Assembly (NCBI GenBank): GCA_017871115.1
Contig: JAFCIZ010000002.1
Span: 3,183,501 to 3,247,500 of the forward strand
Length of the DNA: 64,000 nucleotides
Source: Cunninghamella blakesleeana
Lineage: Eukaryota; Mucoromycota; Mucoromycetes; Mucorales; Cunninghamellaceae
Reading direction: 5' to 3'
The translations under genes were made by a program, and so were the position numbers. The first letter of the stretch is position 1. Every line of letters begins with the position of its first letter. Shown here in pieces: positions 50,855 through 61,568 of this stretch. The notes beneath the pieces are model-generated. The model was given only the letters and a program-made list of their open reading frames with translations. It was not told where the DNA came from and searched no databases.

Positions 50855-53562
50855 GAAATGGGAACCCTGTTGTCCGTGGTGAGTATAACTATCCCAATTA
50901 TAATGATCAAAATATAAATAATAATCCACAATTGAATAATTACAATTATTCTATAAACAGAGAAAAGGAAGAAAATAAAATTAATAATCAAAATATTGGA
51001 ATAAATAATATTAATGATATTAACAATAGTAACAGTAATGTTACACCTAATTCTAATATTACAAATGAAGAAGAATTGAATACTTACATAGGTGATATTA
51101 ATAAAGATGCAAGAAACGTTCATATCGTACAAGGTGTTAAGGTGTGGAACAACGCTCCTTTAAAGAAAAGACGTATGATTATAGATGCTGGAGAAGGAAC
51201 GGTTAATACCAAGGATAAAAATAAAAAAAAACGTGGCCCTGCTAGAAAGTTATCTGTTGATGTAGACGTTATAGATATATGGTCGGTGCTGAAACAGCAA
51301 AAAGGTGATGTAAGTGTTGCCCAATTACTAAAAACTAATAAAAAATTAGCCAAGGACGTGGTAGATGGTATTAGATTTTTGCATGGTCGTAAAAATAAAA
51401 ATGATACAACTACAATTCAAGTGAACCACGTTAGTAATGTCCAAGAGGAAGAAGAATCTTCAGAAAATGAATCCTTTTACATGAGTGATGCTGAATTTTC
51501 TGAAGTAGAATCTGAAGTTAATAGTACGTTAGAATCATTCGATGATGCGGAAGGCGAATATTACAAAGCTGAAATTTCTTATGACACTAAAGAGTTACAA
51601 AATTCAAAACCATTTGTTGTTCCTGTTGAAATAAAAGGTGTTATGATTGATGCTGTAATAGACACTGGTGCTGCCATATCAGTAATAAGTAGTAACCTAG
51701 CAAGTAAAATGAAACTATATGTTAATGAAGGTATTGAATTATCTATTGAAAACATGAATGAAACTATGACACTACCTGGTGGTATATGCGAATCCGTTCC
51801 TGTTCGTGTTGGTGGATTATTAAGATCTGAAAATATGTTGATGCAGAAGAGAACTGATGATCTTCTTATACTTGGTATGCCATGGTTAAAACGTTATGAA
51901 GTAATTCCAAACCCTGCGAAATTATCGATACAAGTTCCAATAAAAAAGAATGGCAAAGTTAATATGGTAATTCAAGGTAATGAGGTAAGTGAAGAATATA
52001 ATGGTAATAGTGTATATCATCTAACAGTAAATAATGCAAAAGTGGTGAAGAATGATAATATTGGCCATAAATTATATTGGGGTGAAAATATAAATAAACA
52101 GACAATAAAAGAACCAAAAGAATTTCAAGACAAAATAGATGGAGGTATAAAAAACTTGTTACAATTATATGAAGCAAAAATATTCGTGGAAAATGCTGGT
52201 CCAGGATTAGTATATGGTTTCAAACATAATATCAAAACAACAGTTGATAAACCTATCACAAGTAAACCGTATCGTATGACTTGGGAACAAGATCGTATTC
52301 TAAAAGAAACACTGCAAGATATGTTGGAGAAGAATATAATAAGACCATCGGATGGCGAATGGAGTGCACCCGTCATTTTTGTAAATAAAAAAACTGGTGA
52401 TTTAAGGTTATGTCAAGATTTTAGGAAACTGAATCAAATCACTATTAAAGATTCCTATCCATTACCGCATATAGAAGATATTATTGACTCTATTGGTGAT
52501 GCTAAGGTGTTTTCCACATTAGATGCTGCTAGTGGATTTTGGCAAGTTCCTATGGCTGAAGATTCCATTAAAAAGACTGGTTTTACGACTAAATATGGTA
52601 CATATGAGTTTCTAGTAATGCCGTTTGGTTTAACTAACGCACCTTCCACTTTCCAACGTGTTATGACTACTATATTGAATGATTTAATTGGTGTTTGTGT
52701 GTACGTTTTTATTGATGATATTCTTATTTATTCTAAAAACATGGAAGAACATATCCTACACTTAACTGCTGTATTCGAACTATGTATAAAATACAATTTA
52801 AGGTTGAAGTTGTCCAAGTGTGTATTTGGTCAAACTGAAGTGAGTTACTTGGGTCACCTAATTACGCAAGAAGGGTTAAAACCTAACGACTATAATGTTA
52901 ATAAGATAATGAATTTAAAGAATCCAAAAAATAAAGATGAAGTTAGGTCATTGCTTGGTATGACAGGCTACTATAGAAGGTTTGTTCAAGATTATGCTAA
53001 ACTCGTGTTGCCATTATCCAATTTGATAAAGAAAAACGTAAACTTTGAATGGAGTAATGATCAAGAATTAGTATTTAAAAGAATTAAAAATATACTTACA
53101 AGTTCACCGGTATTGTCTTTTCCTGATAAAGATCAAACACAAATACTGGCGACTGATGCAAGTAGTAAAGGATTAGGTGCTGTGTTGTCGCAATCTGCTG
53201 ACGGAACAAAAAAGGGTGAATCTGTTATTTCCTATGCATCAAGAACGTTAAAAGCAGTTGAACAAAATTATTCTACTACACATTTGGAGGCTTTGGCAAT
53301 AGTGTGGGCAGTTAACCATTACCGTCATTACCTGATAGGAAGAAGTTTTGTTCTATATACTGATCACGCTGCTCTTACTTATATTTTTAACAATCCTAAA
53401 CCAGGTGCCAAACTTGCTAGATGGGCTGCTGCCCTAATGGAATATGATTATATTGTTAAGTATAGACCTGGAGCTAAAAATCCTGCTGATGCTCTATCGA
53501 GACTGTTGGATGATGCAGATTCTCTAGCCGTTTGTGTGGGTGAAGAAAAAGAATCGTTATAA
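50839..53562 (+). CDS. pol: Retrotransposon Pol: protease, reverse transcriptase, RNase H
   Basis: Open from the frameshift site to TAA 53560-53562, about 907 aa; no ATG stands at its start, as expected if made as Gag-Pol. After an Asn-rich and Lys-rich leader the aspartic protease shows IDAVIDTGAAISVIS (DTG) and LLILGMPWL (ILG flap). The reverse transcriptase has EWSAPVIFVNKKTGDLRLCQ, FSTLDAASGFWQVPM, EFLVMPFGLTNAPSTFQ and the catalytic YVFIDDILIYSKN, here FIDD; the connection follows with LGMTGYYRRFVQDYAK. RNase H carries LATDASSKGLGAVLSQ, the Glu of THLEALAIVWAV and YTDHAAL. All active-site residues are intact. Unlike most Ty3/gypsy elements the frame stops after RNase H and integrase is not in it. 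Confidence 0.93.
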   Translation, partial: RSRTIGNGNPVVRGEYNYPNYNDQNINNNPQLNNYNYSINREKEENKINNQNIGINNINDINNSNSNVTPNSNITNEEELNTYIGDINKDARNVHIVQGVKVWNNAPLKKRRMIIDAGEGTVNTKDKNKKKRGPARKLSVDVDVIDIWSVLKQQKGDVSVAQLLKTNKKLAKDVVDGIRFLHGRKNKNDTTTIQVNHVSNVQEEEESSENESFYMSDAEFSEVESEVNSTLESFDDAEGEYYKAEISYDTKELQNSKPFVVPVEIKGVMIDAVIDTGAAISVISSNLASKMKLYVNEGIELSIENMNETMTLPGGICESVPVRVGGLLRSENMLMQKRTDDLLILGMPWLKRYEVIPNPAKLSIQVPIKKNGKVNMVIQGNEVSEEYNGNSVYHLTVNNAKVVKNDNIGHKLYWGENINKQTIKEPKEFQDKIDGGIKNLLQLYEAKIFVENAGPGLVYGFKHNIKTTVDKPITSKPYRMTWEQDRILKETLQDMLEKNIIRPSDGEWSAPVIFVNKKTGDLRLCQDFRKLNQITIKDSYPLPHIEDIIDSIGDAKVFSTLDAASGFWQVPMAEDSIKKTGFTTKYGTYEFLVMPFGLTNAPSTFQRVMTTILNDLIGVCVYVFIDDILIYSKNMEEHILHLTAVFELCIKYNLRLKLSKCVFGQTEVSYLGHLITQEGLKPNDYNVNKIMNLKNPKNKDEVRSLLGMTGYYRRFVQDYAKLVLPLSNLIKKNVNFEWSNDQELVFKRIKNILTSSPVLSFPDKDQTQILATDASSKGLGAVLSQSADGTKKGESVISYASRTLKAVEQNYSTTHLEALAIVWAVNHYRHYLIGRSFVLYTDHAALTYIFNNPKPGAKLARWAAALMEYDYIVKYRPGAKNPADALSRLLDDADSLAVCVGEEKESL

Positions 53563-53578
53563 AAAAAAAAAAAGAAAA

Positions 53579-53624
<46 letters not shown>

Positions 53625-54049
53625 GTTTCAAGTGGTGGGAAAAAAAAAATCATTTAGTCTACTTTTCTATATTTTTTAAACTCCTTTACCTTTTTGGATA
53701 TTTATTTTCCTTTTTATCATTTTTAAGTTTATTTTACATATTTTATATTTTTATTTTATTTCCTTTTTACTTCTTTTATTGAACTCTTATTATTTTTTAC
53801 AATTATACCTTGTTTTTATTATCTATACATTATTTTACTAATGTTACCATTTATTAATATTACTCTGACCGAATACAACCAATCAAGAAACAACGTTATT
53901 AAATTCACCTTTATGCACAACTTCACATAGATTATCAAAAATAAAGTAGAAGAGTGAAAGGAACCGAGACATAATAGTAATCAAGCAACAACTATATTAA
54001 CACGGAAACAGTCAGATCCTTTGGTAGACCGGCAACAAGTGTTGGAAAG
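53563..54049 (+). other. Pol-integrase spacer with 44-nt poly(A) tract
   Basis: 487 bp between the pol stop and the integrase ATG. It opens with A12-G-A4-C and an uninterrupted A run at 53580-53623, then T-rich non-coding sequence. The integrase frame is open back to a TAA at 53978-53980. No convincing short intron with this genome's usual donor was found. Confidence 0.7.
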
Positions 54050-55402
54050 ATGGAAATCGCCAGATATATAGCAATATCAAATTACCTAGCTAATGGAGCT
54101 TATCCTCTAAATTGTAACGATAAAAGAGAAAAGCGTAAAATAAGGGATATGTCTAAAAGATACGTTAGTGTAACTGGAAGACTATTTGTCAAATCTAAAG
54201 ATAACCATCCATTGCAGGAAGTATTACATGAAGCCAACGCTGAAGATATTATAAAAAAGGTACATAACGAAGGACACTTTGGTATAACAAATACATGGCG
54301 AAAGTTGAGGTTGGGATTCGACGGATACCAACTATATGAAAAAGTAAAATTCATAGTAAAGACGTGTAGAATTTGTCAGTTGAGGGATAGAAGAAGGCAC
54401 ATTCGTCAAGAACCTTCTCGCCCCATTGAAACGCCTTTGCATCCTTTTTATATGGTAGGTGTTGACGCTGTGGGTCCAGTAGTAGAATCAAATTTGGGTA
54501 ATAAATATATACTAGTGGGAATAGACTATTTAACCCGTTGGCCAGTTGCTGCTGCCGTACCTGATATCAATGAATCTAGTACCTGCGATTTTCTCTTCGA
54601 ATGTATAGTTAAAGATTTTGGTGTACCTAATTATATTCTAACGGACAGAGGTTCGAATTTTACATCAACGTATATCGATCAGTTTTTAAAAAGGATCGGT
54701 TGCCGTCATATTACAACAACTGCTCACCGTCCGCAAACAAATGGATTAGTTGAACGAATGAATCAAACTATTGTGAATGTACTAGCTAAATTAATTAACG
54801 ATAGTAATGATACAAAAATATGGGACACAAAGTTATCAGATGCTGTTCTAGCTATCAGAACAATGCCAAACGACACTACCAATCTTACTCCTTCAATGTT
54901 GTTGTACGGATACAATATGCGTACTCCTGCCGTATGGAAGTCACCTCGTGAAGATTTCGTAGAAGGTAATTATCAAGACAGAGTCGACGAAAGAGTGAAG
55001 GAAATAGAAGGTATAATGAAAGACTTGAAAGTGGAAGCTAAACGGGTCTCAGATGCAAAAAAGAAGAAAATGGCAATACGTTATGATCAGCAAGTCGTGA
55101 AGAAACAATTTAAAGTACAGGACAAAGTACTCCTGATAGATAAATATAAGGATGATAAGTTCGGAAACAGGTGGATAGGTCCATTTATAGTAGTCAAATG
55201 TTATGGTAATGGTGTTTATAAATTAGTTGGTCCGGGTGGAAAAAGAATAGAAAAAGGAATCCATGGTGATAATCTTAAGCTGTATTATGAAAATAAGAAA
55301 ATTATGATACCTCAAGTACGTACCGCTGGCGACAAACTAGAAGAATATATTGAACATCAAAGTTTGCGTGATGAAGAAGACTATCTTAAGTTACTGGAAC
55401 AA

Positions 55403-55405
<3 letters not shown>
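54050..55405 (+). CDS. int: Retrotransposon integrase (separate ORF)
   Basis: 451 aa, ATG 54050 to TAA 55403-55405, in the +1 frame relative to pol. The N-terminal HHCC zinc domain is present (HNEGHFGITNTWRKLR ... CRICQLRDRR). The DDE core has D in MVGVDAVGPV, D in ILTDRGSNFTS and E in GLVERMNQTIVN, with exactly 35 residues between the second D and the E. A GPF/Y-type module follows (RWIGPFIVVKCYGNGVYKLV), and the tail ends DYLKLLEQ without a chromodomain. Integrase inserts the element's DNA copy into the genome. It begins with its own Met after a 487-bp spacer, so how it is translated is unclear. Confidence 0.93.
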
Positions 55406-55435
<30 letters not shown>

Positions 55436-55470
55436 TTTTGTCTGATTTATTAAACTATATAGTTTAATTT

Positions 55471-55484
55471 AAGTGGGGGGGAAC
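55471..55484 (+). other. Polypurine tract
   Basis: AAGTGGGGGGGAAC immediately before the 3' LTR: the purine-rich primer for plus-strand DNA synthesis, interrupted by one T and a final C. Confidence 0.8.
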
Positions 55485-56064
55485 TGAGAGGGCGCCAGTG
55501 CGTCTTTGAAGTCGCTCCGTCTTGAACTTTTCTTTTTTATTTAAATTATTTTATATTTTTATATATTATTTTTGTTAATTTATTTATTTTACTATTTCTA
55601 TTACATGTTATATTATTTTTATTTATTATTTTATTATTATTTTATTATTTTTATTATTATCTTTTTATTTATTTTTTATTTTATTTTTAAACTTTATTAT
55701 ATTTTAAATCCCGATAGAAATATGCAACCATAAAATCAGAATTTCATTATAATAATAAAACTATACTTTTCTTTAGCGTATTAGTCACTCGATTTGGTTT
55801 TTTAGTTTTAGTTTTTTATTTCTTTTAGTTGAAGTATTTTTTTGAAGATTGAATTATTTTTTGTTTTTCTTATTTTATTTTAGTTAGTTATTTCGTGTTA
55901 ATTATTTTTAACTTTTATTGTTCATTTTTTTTGTTTTATTTATTTTTTTTATTTTATTCTGATATTGTTTAATTCGAATTCCCCTATCGAATTAAACACT
56001 AGCAAACTCTGATACATACAACTCTTGAACCTAGCCACTTCAAGTTGAAGCACCATCCGTATCA
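55485..56064 (+). repeat. 3' LTR
   Basis: 580 bp, constant offset of 6,621 bp from the 5' LTR over its whole length, so no indels separate them; no substitution was found by eye. Followed by the TTCT target duplication at 56065-56068. Confidence 0.95.
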
Positions 56065-56068
56065 TTCT

Positions 56069-58063
56069 GCTTCTTGCATTTAGAAGCGAGCTAACATATA
56101 TATATAGTTATAATTATGCTCAATGAAATATTATGTTATGATATTATATTATAATGTAGTTCATATTTTGTGTTATATGTTCTGTTATCTAGAAATTTTA
56201 TATTTATTGAAGTGTTTGTCACAAATTTTGCATCACATTCTTTTTTTAAAGAATTTATTTATTTTTATTTTTACTTTCGTTTAAAAGAAATGCCGAATGA
56301 GATATCGCGCTTTGATTGGATAAAGTATTAGAAATTTTAAAAAGGGAGCAGAACCTCTCTTTTTTTTTTATATAATAAATTATTTATATACTCTTTAACA
56401 CTGATACTATTTATTTATTTTCCAATTATCATTATATTTATTGCCCTCTTTTTTTACTATTTACTAAAAAAAAATAACAAATCAATAATATATATACTCT
56501 ATGAAATTGTTTTCCATAATAACAAACTACTAATAAATCACAAGCACCTACCTTAAGAGATTTAAAATAGAATATGGGAATGTAGAATATCAATATATAA
56601 ATATTTATATATGGTGTTATAACTTGTTTATATATTATTATTAAACACGTCTAATTTACACTTTACACTAGATAAACTAACACTTTGAACTATAAAAGAC
56701 AGCGTTTTTCTTACTGTTATTACTTAGCAAACTCATTTCAAATACAATATCATTATTTTAGAATTTAGCTACCGCTGACAACACTATTAATAGCAGCATC
56801 TATTGATGGAAAAGAATATGTTGAATCAGCTTTTATCATATTACCTTTGATGAAAAAACGACTTAATATACGATCCAATATTAATATGTAAAGTTATCTT
56901 TATTCTAAATGAATGAATAACAGTATTATTTTATTATTGAATTAATAAAAAAAAAAATCAACAACTGGGGTTAGCTAAAAATTAAAATTGATCTTACTAT
57001 TAAATGTATATTTTGTCAAAAAATTATACCTGAGTATATGCTGTATCATAATATTTTTAAAAGCAAAACTGTATTCAGAAAAATTTTTTTATGTCATAGA
57101 TTTCATTACGTATTAATAATACAAATATATGCATATAAAACCTATACATATTTACAATTTTTTTTTCATTCATTATTTTATCTTGTGCTATTCTTTTTTT
57201 TTTTTTTGTATTTAGGATGATTATTTAACAAAAATTAAATCTCCAACAATTTTTATATTCAGTATTGACATAAAATAATTATACTTTAAATATCGACCTA
57301 ATACATATTACTATCAGAATATTGCTAATCATATCTTCATCTTTTTTCGAATTAGCATGATGATTTAATAAATAAGAATGATTCTGCCATCAATGTAATG
57401 ATGGTATTCTTGATCAAGTTTTTCAGTCCTCATGTGCCAATCTAACAAAACTGTCAACTAGCGCCATCAACCATCTCTTTTTTAGATATCAAGCCTACAT
57501 ATGATACAATGAAGAAGGATATAACACTTGAAATAAACTTTAATCATGTATGCGGTTTTTTTTATTAATCCAAACATATATCTACACTCATTCAGTCATA
57601 ATTAGCGATTCCAATTGACTTATACTAATGGAATTCTTTTAAAAATAGACATAAACTCGACTTTTGGATGGATCAATTTGCACCTTTCTTCATGTACCTT
57701 GGTACTAGCCGAAATATTGGGGAGGGGAATTCATAGTAGGCGTATTTAAAGTTTTATCTTATTTTAAAGTTATTGTATTCTATTGATCTACTGTGCCTTT
57801 ACTTTTTGTTGCATACTGTCTTAATCAATATACTTTCTTTTTAGCTAGATATATACACAAATTTATTAGTTTAGACATCAGCTCTTTCAGTTTGCATTTT
57901 GAAAAAAAATAAAAAATATCCGTATAGAAATAAATCAAATAAACAATATAATCAAAATCTTCCGGAAATATAAAGTATATATATATATATATATATTTAT
58001 TTTATTCTTCTTTACTCAAAAGTGATTTTAATATACATTAAAAAAAAAAAAGCACTTAATTAA
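56069..58063. other. Gene-free stretch downstream of the retrotransposon
   Basis: 2 kb of A/T-rich DNA. A 40-codon open segment at 56769-56888 (plus) has protein-like sequence faintly resembling a DDE transposase fragment. A TATA-like AAAAAGGGAGCAGAACCTCTC lies near 56338-56358. The last 150 bp precede the next gene's start. Nothing else is supported. Confidence 0.4.
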
Positions 58064-58627
58064 ATGACCTATTTGACATATCCAATCCACCCGCCACCCT
58101 TCTCACCAAATATACAATCACAACAATTTAACACTAGACATGATGATGATATCAATAATAATAAACATTCAGCAAGTAATGGAAAATGGAAAAGGAATTC
58201 ATATAGTCGACTTAAAATGATTGTATTAAGTTTAAATTTAATCTACATGGTAATTATTACTATTGTTATCTTAAAAAAAGAAATGAAAGAGGAAAACGCT
58301 TAGTTTAATCATTATATATCATTAATATATAATAGATACGAGCATTTGACAGTATACTAACCCATGGATCTATCGCTCTACATGGTAATTTATAGAAATT
58401 ATACATCTGTATCAATTATTAACAATCTTGATCATGTTTATTAACTTTTAAATAAAATAATAATTAATAGAACGTCATAATAGTTACAAGCTAACAAGTT
58501 CCATATTTCACTTATTTTTGAATTCCGTTATTTTAATTGCTTTGGTTATTGATATTATTATATTTACAACGGTAATAATAATAATAAAATATAAATAAAA
58601 ATAGCACATAGTAAATAATTAATAGTA

Positions 58628-58664
<37 letters not shown>

Positions 58665-59153
58665 TTATACATGTACGTGTGTGTTTTTTTAATATAGAAA
58701 AAGGTTTCAATTGCTAATTCCGTTTGGCGACCTGGTGTATTCTTTTTTATGTTTATTATAAGTGAACAGTTTATCGGATTAATGAATAAAATATTGAATC
58801 ATGAACATTTTTCTGACATTTGTCAACAAAGCATTGATGCTTTTATACCAGAAAATTTAATGGTGATGGTCTGTGAACAGCAATTACAGATAGAGCACAT
58901 ATCTTCCTTTTTATTTTTATGTAGAGACTTAATAGCTTGTGTGAGTGGTATATATATTTATAAATCTAGCGTTAAAAACTCTATATTAATATAATAATTA
59001 TATTTTTTTTTGTTTTATTTTTATTTTTAAATATAGTCTATATATGTGATAGCATTACATTATTATATGCCATATCTTATTAAAAAATTAAAAAAAGATC
59101 AACAAGAAGACATAGTCGATTTAAACTCTATTCGATCCAGCGAAAATAATTAA
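58064..59153 (+). CDS. Putative four-span membrane protein of unknown function
   Basis: Five exons (58064-58249, 58336-58384, 58471-58571, 58698-58940, 59037-59153) splice in frame to 231 aa; the fourth donor is GTGAGT. The N-terminus (about 45 aa) is Pro/Asn/His rich and cytosolic-looking. Four hydrophobic segments follow: KMIVLSLNLIYMIRAF, IFHLFLNSVILIALVIDIII, WRPGVFFFMFIISEQFIGL and FLFLCRDLIACVSIYVIALH. The third exon-4 loop has two conserved-looking cysteines (DICQQ, MVCEQQ). The C-tail is charged (KKLKKDQQEDIVDLNSIRSS). I recognise no family; tetraspan fungal membrane proteins of unknown role are common. Frame-keeping splices across four introns make the gene itself credible. Confidence 0.7.
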
Positions 59154-59729
59154 ATAGGTAAGATGTAGTGGAGGGGGTCCGAGTTATAATATAGTTAAAC
59201 AAAATTACGAAAAAGGAAAGGTGATTAATATACTAAATTTATATATAATCTTCATTACTAATGAGCTAATCAATATTATCATCATATATAATTTTTTGTA
59301 TAGCCTAAAACATATATATATATATATATAATGCATTTTTTTTTTTAAAAAAAAGAAGTAATATTTTATATTTTTTAAACAATAAAAAAATAGAAAGAGT
59401 TTGTGATTTTTTTTTTTGAAAAAAATGATCAATTATTGGTGCTTTTTGGTATCTCCTTTTTTTCTTTTGAGTTTTAAAAAAAATTACTTGTAAAAAAAAA
59501 TAAATCTTAATTTTTTTTCCTCCCTCTCTATTTTTCCCTCTTTCTTCTATTTTCAAATCTTTAATCTTTTTTAAATTAAATCAACCCCTCTCTCTCCACT
59601 ATTTACAACTTGTATAATACCGTGTTTTTTTTAACATCAACTAAAAAAAAAAAAAAGATCAAAAGAATAAAACGATCTATAAAGAATATACAAGAATCAT
59701 TTATAAATAGAAAATAGAAAAAAAAAAAT
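59154..59729. promoter_or_regulatory. Intergenic, promoter side of the acidic-protein gene
   Basis: 576 bp with TTTTTT/AAAAAA hairpin-like tracts (59338-59353, 59408-59424) and a CT-rich stretch (CCCTCTCTATTTTTCCCTC; CCCCTCTCTCTCC near 59584) before the start. No gene. Confidence 0.4.
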
Positions 59730-60353
59730 ATGAAACGTAGCCGGTCCACTCTATCAATAACAGAAGAAGAATCTAGTCATAATAATAACAAACGCCCTTA
59801 TTGTCCTGAAAAAGATCTTTTAACTGCTTTAACCAATGTTTTATCTGAAATAAGATCAACGCCTTCTCGAGGTGAAATCTCTGCTGAGCTTATGGAAACC
59901 TTTAAAGTTCTTTTATTACAAATTGAAGAATTATCATCAGATGAATCTAATACAGAAGCTAGATTGGTAAAAGATGAAAGTGAACGCTGTCTTGAATTAT
60001 GGTTAGAAGATTTATTGGCTCAATGTGAAGCTGAAGGTGAATTCTTTAGTGATTTGGAGTTTAGTGAAAATGATGAACTTGCCTTGGCTCTTGTTTTAGA
60101 ATCGGATGATGATGAAGGTCAAGAAGAAGAAGGTCAAGATGATGATGATGATGATGATGATGAAGAAGAATCTGAAGAAGAAGAACTTGATGATAATCAA
60201 GTAGGTAGGGGGACAACAAACACTATTCTTATTCTGGATCGTAATGAAAAGAATACTATAATTGATGATGAAGAAGATGAAGATGAAGAGATTATTATTG
60301 TGGATGATGATGATGATTTATTGGATGCTCAACATATACAAATAATGACTTAA
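59730..60353 (+). CDS. Acidic nuclear-type protein of unknown function
   Basis: Intronless, 207 aa, ATG after an A-rich leader. Residues 1-22 are basic with Ser (MKRSRSTLSITEEE; NKRP), a possible nuclear signal. Residues 25-110 form an amphipathic helical region (LLTALTNVLSEIRSTPS; ELMETFKVLLLQIEELSSDE; CLELWLEDLLAQCEAEG). The remainder is Asp/Glu repeats (DDDDDDDDEEESEEEE) with two short hydrophobic islands followed by acid, TILILDRNE and EIIIVDDDDD, which fit the SUMO-interacting-motif pattern. I recognise no family. The acidic tail could bind histones or basic proteins; this is inference. Confidence 0.65.
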   Translation: MKRSRSTLSITEEESSHNNNKRPYCPEKDLLTALTNVLSEIRSTPSRGEISAELMETFKVLLLQIEELSSDESNTEARLVKDESERCLELWLEDLLAQCEAEGEFFSDLEFSENDELALALVLESDDDEGQEEEGQDDDDDDDDEEESEEEELDDNQVGRGTTNTILILDRNEKNTIIDDEEDEDEEIIIVDDDDDLLDAQHIQIMT

Positions 60354-60618
60354 AAAAAAAAAAAAAACAAAAAAGAAAAAAGACATATATATGTATGGGT
60401 CACCTGTTTTTATTTATTATGAAATAACATAATATTTTTGTATAAATATGTGTAAATCCTTTTATATATATACATAACACAACATTTTATTCCTTTCCTT
60501 TCCTTTCTTTTCCTACCCTACCCTACCCTCGACAAAAATAATTACTTTTTTTTCTTTAAACTTTTTTTTTTAAAAAAAAGTTGTACATATTATTTTTTTT
60601 TGTTTTATTTTTTTTGTT

Positions 60619-60651
<33 letters not shown>

Positions 60652-61568
60652 TTTACCCTTATTATTATATATTTTTATTTAATAGTAATATTTTATTAAT
60701 TTTTGCTTTCAATTTCAAAATCAGAATAATTAAAAAAGTTGTTACTATTATTGTTATTATTGTTGTTATTTATTTTAAAAAACAAATCAGGATGATAATG
60801 ATGATATGTAGTAAATAGTAATAATTAAATTGATACTTTATCAATTTTTATACATATTTTATATATTATGTAAGAATGATAATATTAAAAAATGATATCG
60901 AATAGATATGTATTATACTGAATGGTGTTATACTATTGAAAAGTTATGTCATACATGGACCGTACTTTTACTAGAATAGGAAACAAAAAAGACTTAGCGA
61001 AAAAAAAATTAATGCTAAAGAGAAAATAAATTTTAATTCTCCGCTAAAAAACTGATCTTAGGCGTAGTAGTTTTTTTCCTTCTAGATTTTTTTTCACAGA
61101 ATATTTAAAATAAATATATTAACGATTGTTTTATAAATTAATATGTAATCAAATCTCAATATTTTTTAACCGTATTGTTTTTTTTTTCTTTTTAAATAAA
61201 TAGATTTCGTTCAATTTAAATTTAGAATAGCATATTAATAATAAAATAGGTTTGTATTATGTGAGACAATTGTTTTAATATAATGCATTTTCATCCTTTA
61301 TAAAAAATTAGCGTTTCTATGTTTCAAAAACAATAAATAAATAAATAATAATGCATGATATTAAGCTAATATATATTATGGGCCATATTTATTTTATCGT
61401 TTTTTTTTATATTTTTCATTTTCTTAATAATTAACAATAACAAAATATGTATACAATTATATAAATCATAATCAAAAAAAAAACCCCCCCAAAAAAAGAA
61501 AGAATATATATATATATATTAATATCATATTCATACATAAATACATACATACATACATACATAATAAA
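60354..61568. other. Intergenic, convergent 3' ends
   Basis: 1.2 kb of A/T DNA with (TA)n tracts (60617-60650), a short CCCTA triplet run (60515-60530) and an (ACAT)n repeat at about 61541-61562. No coding or RNA gene found. Confidence 0.5.

Larger units (their letters stand above)
48864..56064 (+). mobile_element. Complete Ty3/gypsy-class LTR retrotransposon
   Basis: 7,201-bp element bounded by two 580-bp direct LTRs that start TG and end CA and are flanked by a 4-bp duplication (TTCT at 48860-48863 and 56065-56068). Inside are a primer-binding site, gag with a zinc knuckle, pol (protease-reverse transcriptase-RNase H), a separate integrase frame, and a polypurine tract directly before the 3' LTR. 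RT before integrase marks the Ty3/gypsy (Metaviridae) order. The integrase tail has a GPF/Y-type module (RWIGPFIVV) but no chromodomain. All coding regions are open and I could find no difference between the LTRs, so the insertion looks recent. It sits next to a tRNA gene and points away from it. Confidence 0.95.

Noticed and set aside
53534..53782. Lys-rich frame across the poly(A) tract
   Set aside because: Product of translating poly(A) and poly(T); no start context or protein-like composition.
60515..60535. Short CCCTA/ACCCT run resembling telomere repeats
   Set aside because: Only three units, inside a pyrimidine-rich 3' flank; too short to call an interstitial telomere.
61471..61495. 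A/C homopolymer block as a regulatory site
   Set aside because: Simple A-C-A runs with no recognisable motif.
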